DNA of 64,000 nt from assembly GCA_031216915.1 (NCBI GenBank), contig CM062297.1:828222786-828286785 (forward strand). Reading direction: 5' to 3'. The notes beneath the pieces were generated by a model, which was given only the letters and a program-made list of their open reading frames with translations, was not told where the DNA came from and did not search any database. This document shows, one piece after another, positions 1 through 9,841 of this stretch. Made by a program: the position numbers and the translations under genes. Each line of letters opens with the position of its first letter. Position 1 is the first letter of the stretch. This DNA comes from Pictodentalium vernedei (taxonomy: Eukaryota > Mollusca > Scaphopoda > Dentaliida > Dentaliidae).

Positions 1-386
1 CGCTTCATCCGAACGCCTGTTTTCCATGTAAGGAGTGGTATTCGAGCAACGGCGGATGTTTCTGTCTAAGAATACGGCCGCAGCGATTGTATTCTTAAAT
101 GAAAACATCGCTGAATGTTAGAATTTACGATAACCTGCGAGAGCTATCTTAACTACTCGTCCCCTGAGTTCCAATGTGTTCTATGTGCCAGTGGACACAT
201 AGAACACATTGGAACTCAAGAGACGAACTGCGCGTAAATTCAAGTATATTCAAATTCAAATCAATAAAAATGGCCGAAGTTATTAAAATTTTGTTCATTT
301 CAACATTTAATTCATTTAACTCGTTAACGCATAATTATTTAACACGTTAACGTGTTAAGGAAAATTTTTAACTCCTCCCAGCCCTG
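1..386 (+). mobile_element. hAT-like MITE, right part (cut by window edge)
   Basis: This matches the right part of the full copy at 40,662-41,243. It has the same internal stretch, the same hairpin (here about 160-226) and the same end, a run of TTAACGTGTTAA-type motifs followed by CTCCCAGCCCTG. The CAGGG-type terminus suggests a hAT-derived non-autonomous element; no transposase is seen. The left part lies outside the window. Confidence 0.7.
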
Positions 387-1204
387 TTAAATAGAAAATA
401 AACAAACTTAAAACAATACACACAATTTGACCTTTTATGTATCAAATATGTAGATGGGGAAGAGTGATGCTCAGCAAAATGTGAGTTGTATACTTTGAAG
501 TGGTGTGTCAAACCCCATCGAGCTACTGAATTGTTATACTTTGAAGTGCTGTGTCAAACCTACTATTGTGACTTCATTGCGCAAAATCCAGAAACTTGTC
601 AACGTGCAGTATGAGTAGAATACAAAAAAATGGCAGAAAAGCGCAAGAAAAAGTTCAGTCTTGTCCTTTTTATTGATGGAGATATCCTGGCGGAATGCCA
701 GTTCTTTCAACTCGCGTGAATATGTTAACAATCGCAATCAGAGGGCTAACGCTCGTTTTTGTAGAATATTTGTACAAATGGAACTTTGTGATGGTTTTTC
801 CGAATATGCAATTCATTTTCCACTAACTTTGCGATACTCTTTTCACATATGCAATTCATTTTCCTTTAAGATGAATCGGAAGAACAGTACAGTTTCATTG
901 CGCGATGCTGTTTAATTTCAATGGCGTCATGTAGGGTGTGATTGGAGAAAAATCATCCTGGAGTTGTGAGATAAGTAAATCTCACCCTCCCGAAAGGATT
1001 CATGACCCAGACACTTGGCCTGTTAATCAATAATCATCAATGTCAGTCAAGTCATCTGTTTCTGAAAGTATTCAAACACCCCAAACTGGGACGAAATTCT
1101 GTCGACTTATTCGTTACTGGTGATTCACCGGTCAGTATCATGATAATAGCATTTCGTTTCACTTTGGTGCACCGGATGAATGTTTTACTATGTCATTAAT
1201 ATCA
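387..1204. other. No gene recognised
   Basis: AT-rich unique-looking sequence. A phrase around 'ACTTTGAAGTG.TGTGTCAAAC' occurs twice (about 495-517 and 537-559), a short local duplication. The short open frames here show no recognisable domain. Confidence 0.5.
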
Positions 1205-1227
1205 GAATCAGTCGGGAGGGGGGGGGG

Positions 1228-1460
1228 GCATGGCGGCACTGTATACTAAGGCGTATTGCACGTCGGTGGCCCTCGTGCCTTCAACCGCTGCGAACTCTGC
1301 TTATGCAGAGTTAGTAAGTTGAAGAGTCTGACAGTAGTTCGCCTTTGCTCGGTGGTTCTCTCCGGGTACTCTGGCTTCCTCCACTCGTAAAACTGTCCGA
1401 CACGACGTAGCCCTGGCGGCGGAAAGTGTCAATAAACCCCATTAAACAGACAAAAAACAT
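1228..1460 (+). mobile_element. tRNA-type SINE, 5'-truncated and diverged
   Basis: This follows the middle and 3' part of the SINE copies at 42,611 and 43,839: 'ACTAAGGCGTA.TGCACG', 'CTTCAACC', 'TTGCTCGGTGGTTCTCTCC', 'GGGTACTC.GGCT.CCTCC' and 'CGTAAAACTGTC' occur in the same order. The tRNA-like head is missing, and a G-tract sits at the 5' break (about 1,216-1,228). Confidence 0.7.
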
Positions 1461-1659
1461 CCGAATCCATCTGCTATCTACAGATTCATAAGAAACCTTC
1501 CTCTTGGCATCGTAGCGCCTTGCTGGTTGTCATTTCCGTATATCTGAGACGAGATATCTATCATTTGTCGACTTGGTCGCTCGCCTCTCCTTGAGAACCC
1601 CGTCTGTGTAAGTGGCATAGACAGTTTGCATACTAATCTGAATACAAATATGCCATCCT

Positions 1660-1845
1660 GTAGCGTGTGCTTGTGGATATTTCTTACACGCCTGTTCTAT
1701 GAAATCCCCATCTATAGCAACACTAAGCCGTGCGGAAAATAAATATTTGTTCCGCACATATGTGCGGGACGGAAATCGTTGACGGACCATTTTTAAATAG
1801 AAACGAAACTGGAATTTTCTACAAATCGTGCAACGCAATTTCAAT
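1660..1845. repeat. Dispersed repeat shared with 40,185-40,340
   Basis: Starts 'CACGCCTGTTCTATGAAATC' and contains the short palindrome 'TTCCGCACATATGTGCGG'. The same order of blocks occurs at 40,185-40,340 with point differences. No coding potential is recognised. Confidence 0.6.
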
Positions 1846-1870
1846 ATGAATCGCAAGCAATAGCTGAACA

Positions 1871-1940
1871 TCGTCCCTTGAGTTCCACTGTGTTCTATGT
1901 GCCAATAGGCACATAGAACACATTGGAACTCAGGGGACGA
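1871..1940. mobile_element. Stand-alone copy of a ~68-bp hairpin element
   Basis: A near-perfect inverted repeat: the arms read 'GAGTTCCA.TGTGTTCTATG' and its complement around a short 'CCAATAGG' loop, bounded by CGTCCC and GGGACGAG. The same hairpin lies inside the hAT-like MITE copies (160-226, 30,186-30,257, about 41,020-41,090) and alone at 14,192-14,262. Confidence 0.65.
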
Positions 1941-2078
1941 GCGAGTAACAGGGGTTCCCCTCGCAAATTTGGTTGGAGATAAAATGTGTTGTCTGTGTTA
2001 ATAGTTGTCAAATGAATTGCCGAGTGTCCTTCTAATAATTGTTTTAAAGACGTGAAGGCATGTGGTAAACACAGAACG

Positions 2079-2216
2079 AGACACGCGTGTGAATGGGTTA
2101 ATCGATATGGCACTTGTGCCATCGCGGAAGGATAAAACTCGAGGCCTGCGGCCTCTCGTTCTATCCTTCCGCGTTGGCACCCGTGCCATATCGATTAACC
2201 CATTCACACGCGTGTG
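2079..2216. mobile_element. Palindromic MITE (CACGCGTGTGAATGGGTTAA)
   Basis: A foldback with ~60-bp arms: 'CACGCGTGTGAATGGGTTAA' begins the left arm and its complement ends the right arm. Inside are 'TCGATATGGCAC' and 'GGAAGGATAAAAC' blocks around the palindromic centre 'GAGGCCTGCGGCCTC'. Related copies: 39,240-39,375 and half of one at 40,335-40,410. Confidence 0.65.
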
Positions 2217-2900
2217 TCTTTCTGTGTAAATCTGCCAGACAACAACATTCTTTTTACAAATACCACGCTGTGCACACTCAAAAATCAGCTGAGCTAAAAC
2301 GCAACCCATATTAACTGGTTGAGTGAATATGAGCCCATTTGGTTTCATATTCACTTAACCCAGTTGATCTTGGATTGATTTGTAACCCAACGATTTTAAA
2401 GTGGATAACTTGCAAACGGATTGTGGGTTTGAGAAAAACATTGAGTATACGTGTAAAGGCATAGCATATAATTTAACATGGCGAGCAATTATTTTTGCCC
2501 TGCGTTCCATAAGTAAACAATATGTGTAGTGCAATTAATACAGACCCTGTGCATGTCATGAATATTATAAAGGGAATGCCATTCCCCTTCGCAAAAAAAT
2601 ATAAGTGTTGTGTTCTCCTGAAACTTCATTGGTGAACATTACTCTTTTGAGATAAGCTAAACCCGATGCGGCCACGGTGAACGAATCCACTGAAACCTTC
2701 TAGTTGTCATTATCAGCAATGCGTTAATTTGTTTTTCAGTATAAGTTCCTGTTACTGGTAATTCACGGTTGGCAAGAAGAGAAAGGCGGCAACACAAGGC
2801 ATGATTCGCAATCCGCCTGTACGTCAATTATAATTGACAGCTTTCCAGACGGAGAAGTCCATGTGAAACGATGGCTGCTGGAGATATCCAATTAAAACAT
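2217..2900. other. No gene recognised; upstream of the Ras-like gene
   Basis: AT-rich sequence without a supported gene. A short inverted repeat 'GAGTGAATATGA..CCCATTTGG..TCATATTCACT' occurs at about 2,321-2,356, and 'GTCAATTATAATTGAC' (about 2,823-2,838) is a perfect palindrome. The last part is probably the promoter-proximal region of the gene at 3,031. Confidence 0.4.
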
Positions 2901-2918
2901 CTGGAAAATCCATCGATG

Positions 2919-2926
2919 TATAAATA
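2919..2926 (+). promoter_or_regulatory. TATA box of the Ras-like gene
   Basis: TATAAATA stands 105 bases before the start codon of the GTPase gene. With usual spacing, transcription would begin near 2,945-2,955, giving a short 5' leader. This is inferred from position and motif only. Confidence 0.55.
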
Positions 2927-3030
2927 CCGAGTGACAGAACATTAACGAGGATTCATTTCTGCTACGCTGGTAATACAACAAGGTGATAAGGTGGTTTATA
3001 GAACTGTCGTCTATCTGGTAACACATTAGA

Positions 3031-3714
3031 ATGTCTAAAAAGTTTACAAAATATTTATCCAAGCGAAGCAATAGCGTAGGTCACGTATCGAACGAGAGAA
3101 ATGGAAAGGTGGAACAAAAAACTTATCGAATAACAGTCATGGGTGCGGCTGGTGTTGGAAAGAGTTGCATTATATCTCAGTTTTTACAGGATAAATTCTT
3201 GGAGGAATATAAAAGGACTATTGAAGACATGTACAGGAAAAACTACAAAGTAGATGGGAAGGATATCGTGCTAAATATTCTTGACACTTCCGGTTCTTAT
3301 CCTTTCCCTGCTATGCGGAAACTTGCCATTTCTGTTAGCGATGCATTGATTCTTGTTTACACAGCCGGCGACAATTCGTCATTTGAGGAGGTGATTCGAC
3401 TGAGGGAAGAAATCCTTCAAATAAAACAAGGTATCCAAATTCCTACCGTCATTGTAGCAAACAAGGCAGACTTGAAAACTAAGAGTCCGGAAGTAGAGAT
3501 GAATGCAATTGAAGCAATGGTTTGTGTAGAGTGGGAAAACACCTTTGTTCAAGCCTCAGCAAAGGATAACTACAACATTACTGGTATATTTAGTGAACTT
3601 ATGCAACAGCTTGACATAAATTTAAACTTTGATAATTCCCCAGGAAGAGACCGATGTTCTTCAATGCCCTCTTCACGTGACAGACAAAAAAATCGTGAGA
3701 AGACACCAACTTGA
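3031..3714 (+). CDS. Ras-family small GTPase (Rasd/RERG-like), intronless
   Basis: A 227-residue protein that should bind and hydrolyse GTP as a signalling switch. Visible G-domain motifs: P-loop GAAGVGKS (about residues 38-45), effector-region threonine in 'YKRTIEDMYRK', switch II 'DTSGSYPFPAMRKLAI' (about 87-102), NKAD (about 144-147) and SAK (about 176-178). DTSG in place of DTAG, no glutamine at the Gln61 position, and the 'FPAMR' and 'SFEEV.RLREEI' wording are typical of the Rasd (Dexras/Rhes) group and relatives. There is a ~30-residue basic N-terminal extension and a basic, Ser/Arg-rich tail ending KTPT. No C-terminal CAAX box is present, so normal prenylation is not expected; RERG-type proteins also lack it. 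The first ATG is preceded by a TATA box and the frame is open throughout, so it is either naturally intronless or an old retrocopy that stayed open. The exact subfamily is not settled. Confidence 0.88.
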   Translation: MSKKFTKYLSKRSNSVGHVSNERNGKVEQKTYRITVMGAAGVGKSCIISQFLQDKFLEEYKRTIEDMYRKNYKVDGKDIVLNILDTSGSYPFPAMRKLAISVSDALILVYTAGDNSSFEEVIRLREEILQIKQGIQIPTVIVANKADLKTKSPEVEMNAIEAMVCVEWENTFVQASAKDNYNITGIFSELMQQLDINLNFDNSPGRDRCSSMPSSRDRQKNREKTPT

Positions 3715-4096
3715 GAGTCAGTTCGATGAAATGTGAGTGCCACTGCATGAATCAATCAGCTCATGTAACATTCCTTTTTGGCGAAGAAGGATAGGGATGT
3801 TGTTAACAATTCGAAGAGTGTGATACTTGTGAAACAAAAACGTTTATCAACCCTTAAGTGAAATTAGAAGCCACGTGCAATGCTTTAGGCTGCGTCCGCT
3901 CAAGGGACATTATGTATGTTGTGAGTGCTATGCAAGCATGAGAAACTTGTCGGTATGTAACTTTTTGTTGGAAGAAGTTCGTAAAAAGTATTTAACAATT
4001 TATAGGCTGCGAAGTTCCCCAGCATGCTGTCTGTTATAGACATTTTCTATCAACTCTTTGAGCCACAGAGAATGTGTGGACTGGGCTGACGATAAA

Positions 4097-4102
4097 AATA
4101 AA
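4097..4102 (+). terminator. Poly(A) signal AATAAA of the Ras-like gene
   Basis: First AATAAA downstream of the stop codon, about 385 bases after it, giving a predicted mRNA of roughly 1.2 kb. The interval 3,715-4,096 would be the 3' UTR. No other gene is seen between 4,103 and 4,639. Confidence 0.5.
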
Positions 4103-4639
4103 TTGTACAACAACCAGTTTACAAAGAAACCAGAAATATTTTAGACTTTAAACTATTTTTCATTTCATTATTTTATGTGCTTACCATCAATGTTTCATTC
4201 TGTGATTCTATCTGTTCAGAAAGCAGGCTTCATTTCCACCCTTTTTGTTTGTTTTTGTCTTTTTTAATTTGTGGGCGGCGGTTCGGGGTGGTAGATCATT
4301 GAATAGTGCATTGAAATGCTTCTGAACCCTGTTTTCTCTGTTATATCCTTTAGCAAGACATCGGTCAAAATGTTATCGGAATCAAGCAAAAAAATTCACT
4401 AAAAGTGCAAAGAATCTGACAATTAAGAAAAGTTTTTTTTCAAAATCAACAAACAATTCTCAATCAGAAAACACCTACAAACCTTTTGACATCTGACACG
4501 TATTTAAAGTCCCATAGCTTTTGGACTACATCCAATTCCAAATGGAAGCACCGAGGCGCAGTGTGCTAAGAATGCACGTCGACGGTACACTACTCTTCAA
4601 CCAGTTATAAACTCTTGTACCGAGTGAATGAGTTGGAGG

Positions 4640-4830
4640 ATACAGTACAGTCGCCGTGGACTGGTCGTAATCCACGCGTGGGCAATGATGTCCACGGTTG
4701 CGTTTACCAGGTAATTAAAATTATCAGCAACATTTTAATTTATGAACACCGGGTTGTAGCCGGTTTCTCATTAATTAATTTTTTGATGATTATTATTCTT
4801 ATAATTAGTGTTTGTAATCTAATACTTCCA
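4640..4830. repeat. Dispersed repeat 'CAGTCGCCGTGGACTGG'
   Basis: Shares the order of blocks with 9,370-9,550: 'CAGT.GCC.TGGACT', 'TTACCAGGTA', 'AAAATTATCA', 'TTCATTAATTAA', 'GTAATTAGTGTTTG.AATCTA'. The first ~55 bases also recur at 38,633-38,690. A partial palindrome 'CCGTGGACTGG..CCACGCGTGGG' opens it. No coding potential. Confidence 0.6.
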
Positions 4831-5071
4831 TTAACTCTTTCAACACTGGTGGTATCTTCCATGACAGTTAAATGGCAGACATTGGTAGAGTCCATATCTA
4901 TTATTTGGGGGTAGTGCAATTAAAATTTTCAACGTGCAGCCTTCAGGCTGCACGTTGAAAATATTAATTGTTCTACCACACACGTTCACTTAGTAGCCAC
5001 CTTACTTAATAAAATTATTACGTATCGTATTACTGGACCGGAAAAACGGCATCTCGTATTGAAAGAGTTAA
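4831..5071. mobile_element. TTAA-flanked MITE, ~240 bp (family with 41,387-41,626)
   Basis: Starts TTAACTCTTTCAA and ends TTGAAAGAGTTAA, so it has ~13-bp terminal inverted repeats and the TTAA target sites typical of piggyBac-type elements. The centre is a palindrome 'TTCAACGTGCAGCC' / 'GGCTGCACGTTGAA'. The copy at 41,387-41,626 has nearly the same length and lies in the opposite orientation. No transposase is present. Confidence 0.7.
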
Positions 5072-5261
5072 TTGAAACGCTTTCACTGCCTCTTAGGCTT
5101 TTCCATATAGATTCTTTGCCTTGAAAACTCTACTTCGCTGGTATTTTGATAGTAGTTAGCATCACACTAATGTGTTTCCAGGCAACTACGTCGGATAAAG
5201 CACCGATCACACACAGCTGTTTCAGTTACCAACTTGCTCTCTTTTAGGTTCACAATGCCGC

Positions 5262-5626
5262 AGCTGTGAGTAGTGAAGGCTGACACTATAGAGACAAGTA
5301 TTTAACACTGAATTCCCCATACCCCAATGTTGACGCTATAGGGACAAAATTATCATAGGGTTTTGTCCCTATAGTGTCATTTTTGTCCCTATAGTGTCCA
5401 TAGGGTTTTGTCCCTATAGTGTCATTTTTGTCCCTATAGTGTCAACATTAGTGTTAAAATCTTTTTCCTGCCTCCAATGTTGACACTATACGGACAAAAA
5501 TGACACTATAGGGACAAAACCCTATGGAGAATCCTATGTTAATTTTGTCCCTATAGTGTCAACATTGGAGTATGGGGAATTCAGTGTTAAATGCTTGTCC
5601 CTATAGTGTCAGCCTTCACTACTGCT
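5262..5626. repeat. Foldback built from 'GACACTATAGGGACAAAA' units
   Basis: The outer arms begin 'AGTAGTGAAGGCTGACACT' and end with the complement. Inside, the block 'TTGTCCCTATAGTGTCA' or its complement occurs about ten times in both orientations. 'TTTAACACTGAATTCC' occurs in both arms. No coding potential is seen. Confidence 0.7.
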
Positions 5627-5963
5627 GTGGTGCTTAACGAGTGGATTACCACTAAAACACGTGTGGTGGAGTGTCCAGGCAATAACTCAAATAGTGTGAA
5701 AACGTATAAAAATCCCAACAACATTTCAGCCAAGGAATTTCCAGGTTTACCTGGATGCCCACAAATAATGTTGCTTTGGACAGCTATGATGTTTCACTCA
5801 AAATGAGTTGTTATCTGATTGGAGACTCTACTCTGTGGTTTTTAAATGCGAATGCGCACGAGTGTTTTACAATATAGTCCCTCGCTTCGAATGGATTATT
5901 TCACGTAACCAGTCCAGTCAAGCGATTACTCTGTTTATTCATTATTAACGATAATTATATTAT

Positions 5964-6220
5964 TTAACCCTTTACCTAACGAAACGGCAAAAAACAAACC
6001 AGCGCTATTCTCAAAAATCGACAATTAATTTGCATTATATTTTCATTTTTTGTCTCTAAAACATAGGCTATGACCCCTCATTGGAACGAGCTCGTCGAGC
6101 TCGTTCCAATGGAGGGGGGGGGGGGGTCATAACCTATGTTTTTGAGACAAAAAATGAAAATAATAGTTATTCAAGAATTTGTTTTTGCAAGTGACGTCTG
6201 CCTTTCGTGTTAGGTAAAAA
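5964..6220. mobile_element. TTAA palindromic MITE, copy 1
   Basis: Begins TTAACCCTTTACCTAACG and ends near GTGTTAGGTAAA. The centre is the palindrome 'GGAACGAGCTCGTCGAGC..' flanked by 'ATAGG.TATGACCCCTC' arms, and a G-tract (about 6,113-6,126) interrupts the right arm. The TTAA edges suggest a piggyBac-type non-autonomous element. About a dozen related copies occur in the window. Confidence 0.75.
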
Positions 6221-6591
6221 AACAATAAAGTCCCCATTACACCACGGCAAAGCATCTTCGTTTTGCGCGCATGGATACATGACACAATTGTTGAAGGCAT
6301 AATTCACTTGTAAAGTTATCGTTTATAATCAAACCCAGAAATCCCACTAAATCACACTTTGGGAAGTAATAAAACCCTGAATTTGTTCATGCTTTGAACT
6401 GAGATGGAGTAAGTTGGATCTTTATCTTAGTTATTGATTTTTTGTTGTCCAATGACGTCGTGGTGTACACGAGAGGTTTGTTTACTGAATTTGTTATTGT
6501 TAAGGTTGCCTTGTTCATTCAAGTTGCCTTGTTCATTTTACTATGTGGGTGTTTGGCTAAGGATAGAATCTTATTGGAACATATACGTCAT

Positions 6592-6726
6592 TGTGATGAA
6601 TTGACGGTAACATGGTCTGTGGTTTGCGTCTCGGAGCGTATGTTCAACCTCGACGCTTCCTGTCTCGGATGAACATAAGCCCCGATCCGCAAACCACAGA
6701 CCATGTTACCGTCAGTTCATCACTAT
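6592..6726. repeat. Palindrome with ~38-bp arms
   Basis: 'GTGATGAATTGACGGTAACA' begins the left arm and its near-exact complement closes the right arm, around a ~55-base loop that contains a second weaker inverted pair. No coding meaning is recognised; it is probably a foldback element. Confidence 0.6.
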
Positions 6727-7104
6727 AACTTACAATAGGACATGATGTGAAGAGCGATCTGAATGTTTCTAACCAATGTTCATGTCATCCAAGTGCACTT
6801 CGCCAGTCACATCATTTATGAAATATCATTATGATGCCTGAAACGGTGAATGTATCATTTATTAAAGAAAAAATTCAATAGCCACCACGAAATGTCCAGC
6901 ATATTTCTTCTTTTATTTCTCAGTATAGCCCTTATCATCATTTGGAAGCTTTTTTGTTGACATTATATTATGTCATCCTAAATATTTCCAGTGAAGGAAA
7001 AACGGGACTATAGGACAGTCCTTTTCGTGTAATTATCATACACATGTTAAATGACACTGTATATATAGAGGAAACCTGTTCTTTCTGAGTAGCTATCACA
7101 ATTA

Positions 7105-7200
7105 TTTCATATGTTACAACCAGTTGAAATATAAATATTCAACGAGCGACCTGTGGTCGCTAGTTGAAAATTTATATTTCACCTCAGATGAATTAGCCTG
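7105..7200. repeat. Small palindrome
   Basis: 'GTTGAAATATAAATATTCAA' is mirrored by 'TTGAAAATTTATATTTCA' around the centre 'GCGACCTGTGGTCGC'. It sits in AT-rich sequence with no gene. Confidence 0.5.
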
Positions 7201-7229
7201 CTGCAGTTAAAAATATTGTAACAGATATA

Positions 7230-7509
7230 AAAAAAATAAATATTTTAATTTAATGTTTTCAAATTTTATTTTAATATATTGAAAAACCAGGTACGTTGTC
7301 TATTTTTTCATTTTTTTTACAAAATACCCTATATCTTAAAAATAAAAAAAGTATTCAAAAAGTATTGAAAAGTATTCATGAATACACCTCAAATTCGACT
7401 TTATTTGAATACGAATACTTTAAAATTGCATGAATACTGACTACATCCGAATACGTGAAAAAAATGTATTGAATTCGACTGAACACCGAATACGAATACC
7501 CCAACCCTG
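7230..7509 (-). mobile_element. hAT-like MITE end with GAATAC/GTATTC array
   Basis: The right edge reads 'CGAATACCCCAACCCTG', i.e. CAGGGTTGGGGTATTCG on the minus strand, a hAT-like terminus. The ~150 bases inside carry many GTATTC or GAATAC words. The other end is not defined. Confidence 0.5.
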
Positions 7510-7655
7510 TCCGGCTGCTAGTCACTCATGAAATAATTATGGTCATCACTCAAGAAAAAAACCCAAAGGTATTTCTTTCATCAAACACATTGCCTATTCT
7601 AAAAATTGCGTATGTTCTAATCCCAAACTAATGCAACGTAATTGTATCGGAAGAG

Positions 7656-7821
7656 CAGGGCTGGGAGCAGTTAACGTTTGAAACGTTAACGTGTTAAATT
7701 ATTTTAACAACGTTAAAAAAAATTAACCAAGTTAATAACGTTTAACTTTGAAGATTATAAGGTATAATATGTAGCACTGCGTCGTTATCTTAGGTTTACT
7801 CAAGCCGGATCGCGCGTGCCC
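7656..7821 (+). mobile_element. hAT-like MITE, left fragment
   Basis: Begins CAGGGCTGGGAGCAGTTAAC and follows the full copy at 40,662 through the TTAACGTT motifs to 'AAGCCGGATCGCGCGTGCC', where similarity stops. Confidence 0.75.
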
Positions 7822-9369
7822 GTTTTTTGGGGTATGCATGCAACTTGAAATATCCGGTAGAACAATAGACTATGTGTTCAAGTGACGTCACTTAAGTTCC
7901 TCTGGGTCACTTAGTATACTCGAGTCCTCACGTTTAATTGATTGAACAAAGGGCAGGGTATAAGTTAGTTACCAAGCTCGCTGTCGACATTTCAAGAATC
8001 TGAAAAAAACTGTCCATGGTGTAACACCCCGCCGCTACGCGGCTCGGTGTCACTCAACACAGGGGGCAGGTAGTTCAAACTGATGAAATACGTCCAACTC
8101 GATTGATAACTATAACTGAGTCACATTTTGATATGGAATTTCCGAATCGAGTTACCCGACCCGACTCATCACATAATAGGGAGTTAGTTCCATGTTCCCA
8201 AGCCCATGAAAGTGATGTAGTGTTGGTCTACTGTGGTGGAACAGTTCTGCTTCATTGGACAAATATGCTTCGGTAGCCAATGTGTGGGATGCAAGGCTTC
8301 TAAACTGATTGGCATGATTAAATACAATTGGAGAAACTTGATTATCCTGGGCCGTGATTACGGAATAGCTACACAAATTAAAAATGACCCTATATATTAA
8401 TAAACAATCAATAAACATTTAAAACCCGTCTGTTTTTTATCTAAGCAGTCCGCAAACTTGTCTTCATTACAAGCATATAAGACAACGAAGGGTTGGGGTT
8501 ATAGATCACTTGCGACTGTGTCCCCATAACATATTGTCACGTGAGAACCATAAGGTTCTATCTTCCAGTCCCGAGGGTGAAATTTTCCCATCCCACACCC
8601 GTACCCATCAGGGATTATTTTTCTTCCCCCCACCATACAGCGGTTACGTTAGCCAGAGGTAATCGGCGGCCACGTGCTGATATAATCAACTCATTTGGTA
8701 TTCGTTGTTTTGAAAAACTAATGACACCATCGGAAAGAGCATGCAAAAGTTATGTATATACCAAAGGTATGTACCACGAAATCAATTAGGAACGGTGGCA
8801 TCTTGGGGTTTAAAGAGTTTTAGAGCATCAAACTTTGATCACACGGCATTCTGATGACGTCAATATGAATTAGTTCGTAGCAAGAAACTGATACGATATG
8901 CATAACGTCATAATAACGTTATAAATGTATAACGTCACGTGGGTGGGGTGGGATACATCTGTCTCTCCCTGTTATCTCACCCTGGACAGACGTACGTTAC
9001 ACATGCAGTGTGGGGGGGGGGGGGGGGGGGAGAAAATATAATTGCTGCCACGCTTTCTTGAAGATCTTCATACCGCGTGTGTTCAACACTATATCTCAGA
9101 CACCGGTTTAATTCTCAAGTATATTTTCTTAAATTTCTCACAAAATCAAGACATAACTGCTGTGAATCAACCATGACATGATTTGATAAGAGATTTAATA
9201 GAATCTGGAATCAAGAACTCTTCATTGAGGGGACCTCTCGAGGGTATATGATGTTTAACAAGGACTGAATACCTCTGGTGGGTAATGGAGTATATTTATA
9301 CTGGGCACGAGAATTTCCCTGGGGCACTAAAAAGTTAATAATGTTAAATGGTAGAAGGCAAGCTGTGCT
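7822..9369. other. No gene recognised
   Basis: Unique-looking sequence. It holds a GC-rich hairpin 'CACCCCGCCGCTACGCGGCTCGGTG' broken as 'CGCCGCTACGCGG' (about 8,028-8,044), a 'TTTGATATGGAATTTCCGAA' block (about 8,127-8,146) shared with 15,430, and a G-tract of about 22 bases near 9,010-9,031. The open frames show no domain I recognise. Confidence 0.4.
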
Positions 9370-9550
9370 CCTCTACAGTACAGTTGCCCTGGACTAGTGG
9401 TAATGCACTCGTGAGCAGTGATATTACCAGGTATCAAAATTATCAACAGCAAAATTTTATTTAACGAATCCCAGGGTTGTATCCGGTGCTTCATTAATTA
9501 AATTTGTGATGATTATTCCTGTAATTAGTGTTTGAAATCTAATATTATTG
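9370..9550. repeat. Dispersed repeat, second copy of 4,640-4,830
   Basis: Same block order as 4,640-4,830 with point changes and small indels, ending in 'GTAATTAGTGTTTGAAATCT'. The flanks differ after this point, which places the repeat boundary near 9,550. Confidence 0.6.
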
Positions 9551-9841
9551 CGTCCGGGGAAATATTGCCCTCCCGTGGAACGTGACCAGTTCACGACGGC
9601 CGTACTGTATATGGTCAGCAATTTGACCAATAGGCTTACATGTCTTACATGGTTTACTGATTGTGTCCACACATTTCCTGTATGAATTCCAAACTGTTTC
9701 TGAAATTTTCTTTTTTTCTCCACAGACTGGAGTATCACCTCTCATGTTGAAACGATCTGATGGGTGATCATGCGCTGCGTTTCGTGAAAAATTAAAACTG
9801 GGAATTTTCGTTCTTCTTTGCAAATGACGATTCATGTCTGC

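Noticed and set aside
5262-5626. CACTATAGGG words that look like phage T7 promoter ends
   Set aside because: Only the last ~10 bases match, they recur in both orientations in a foldback, and the context is a eukaryotic genome.
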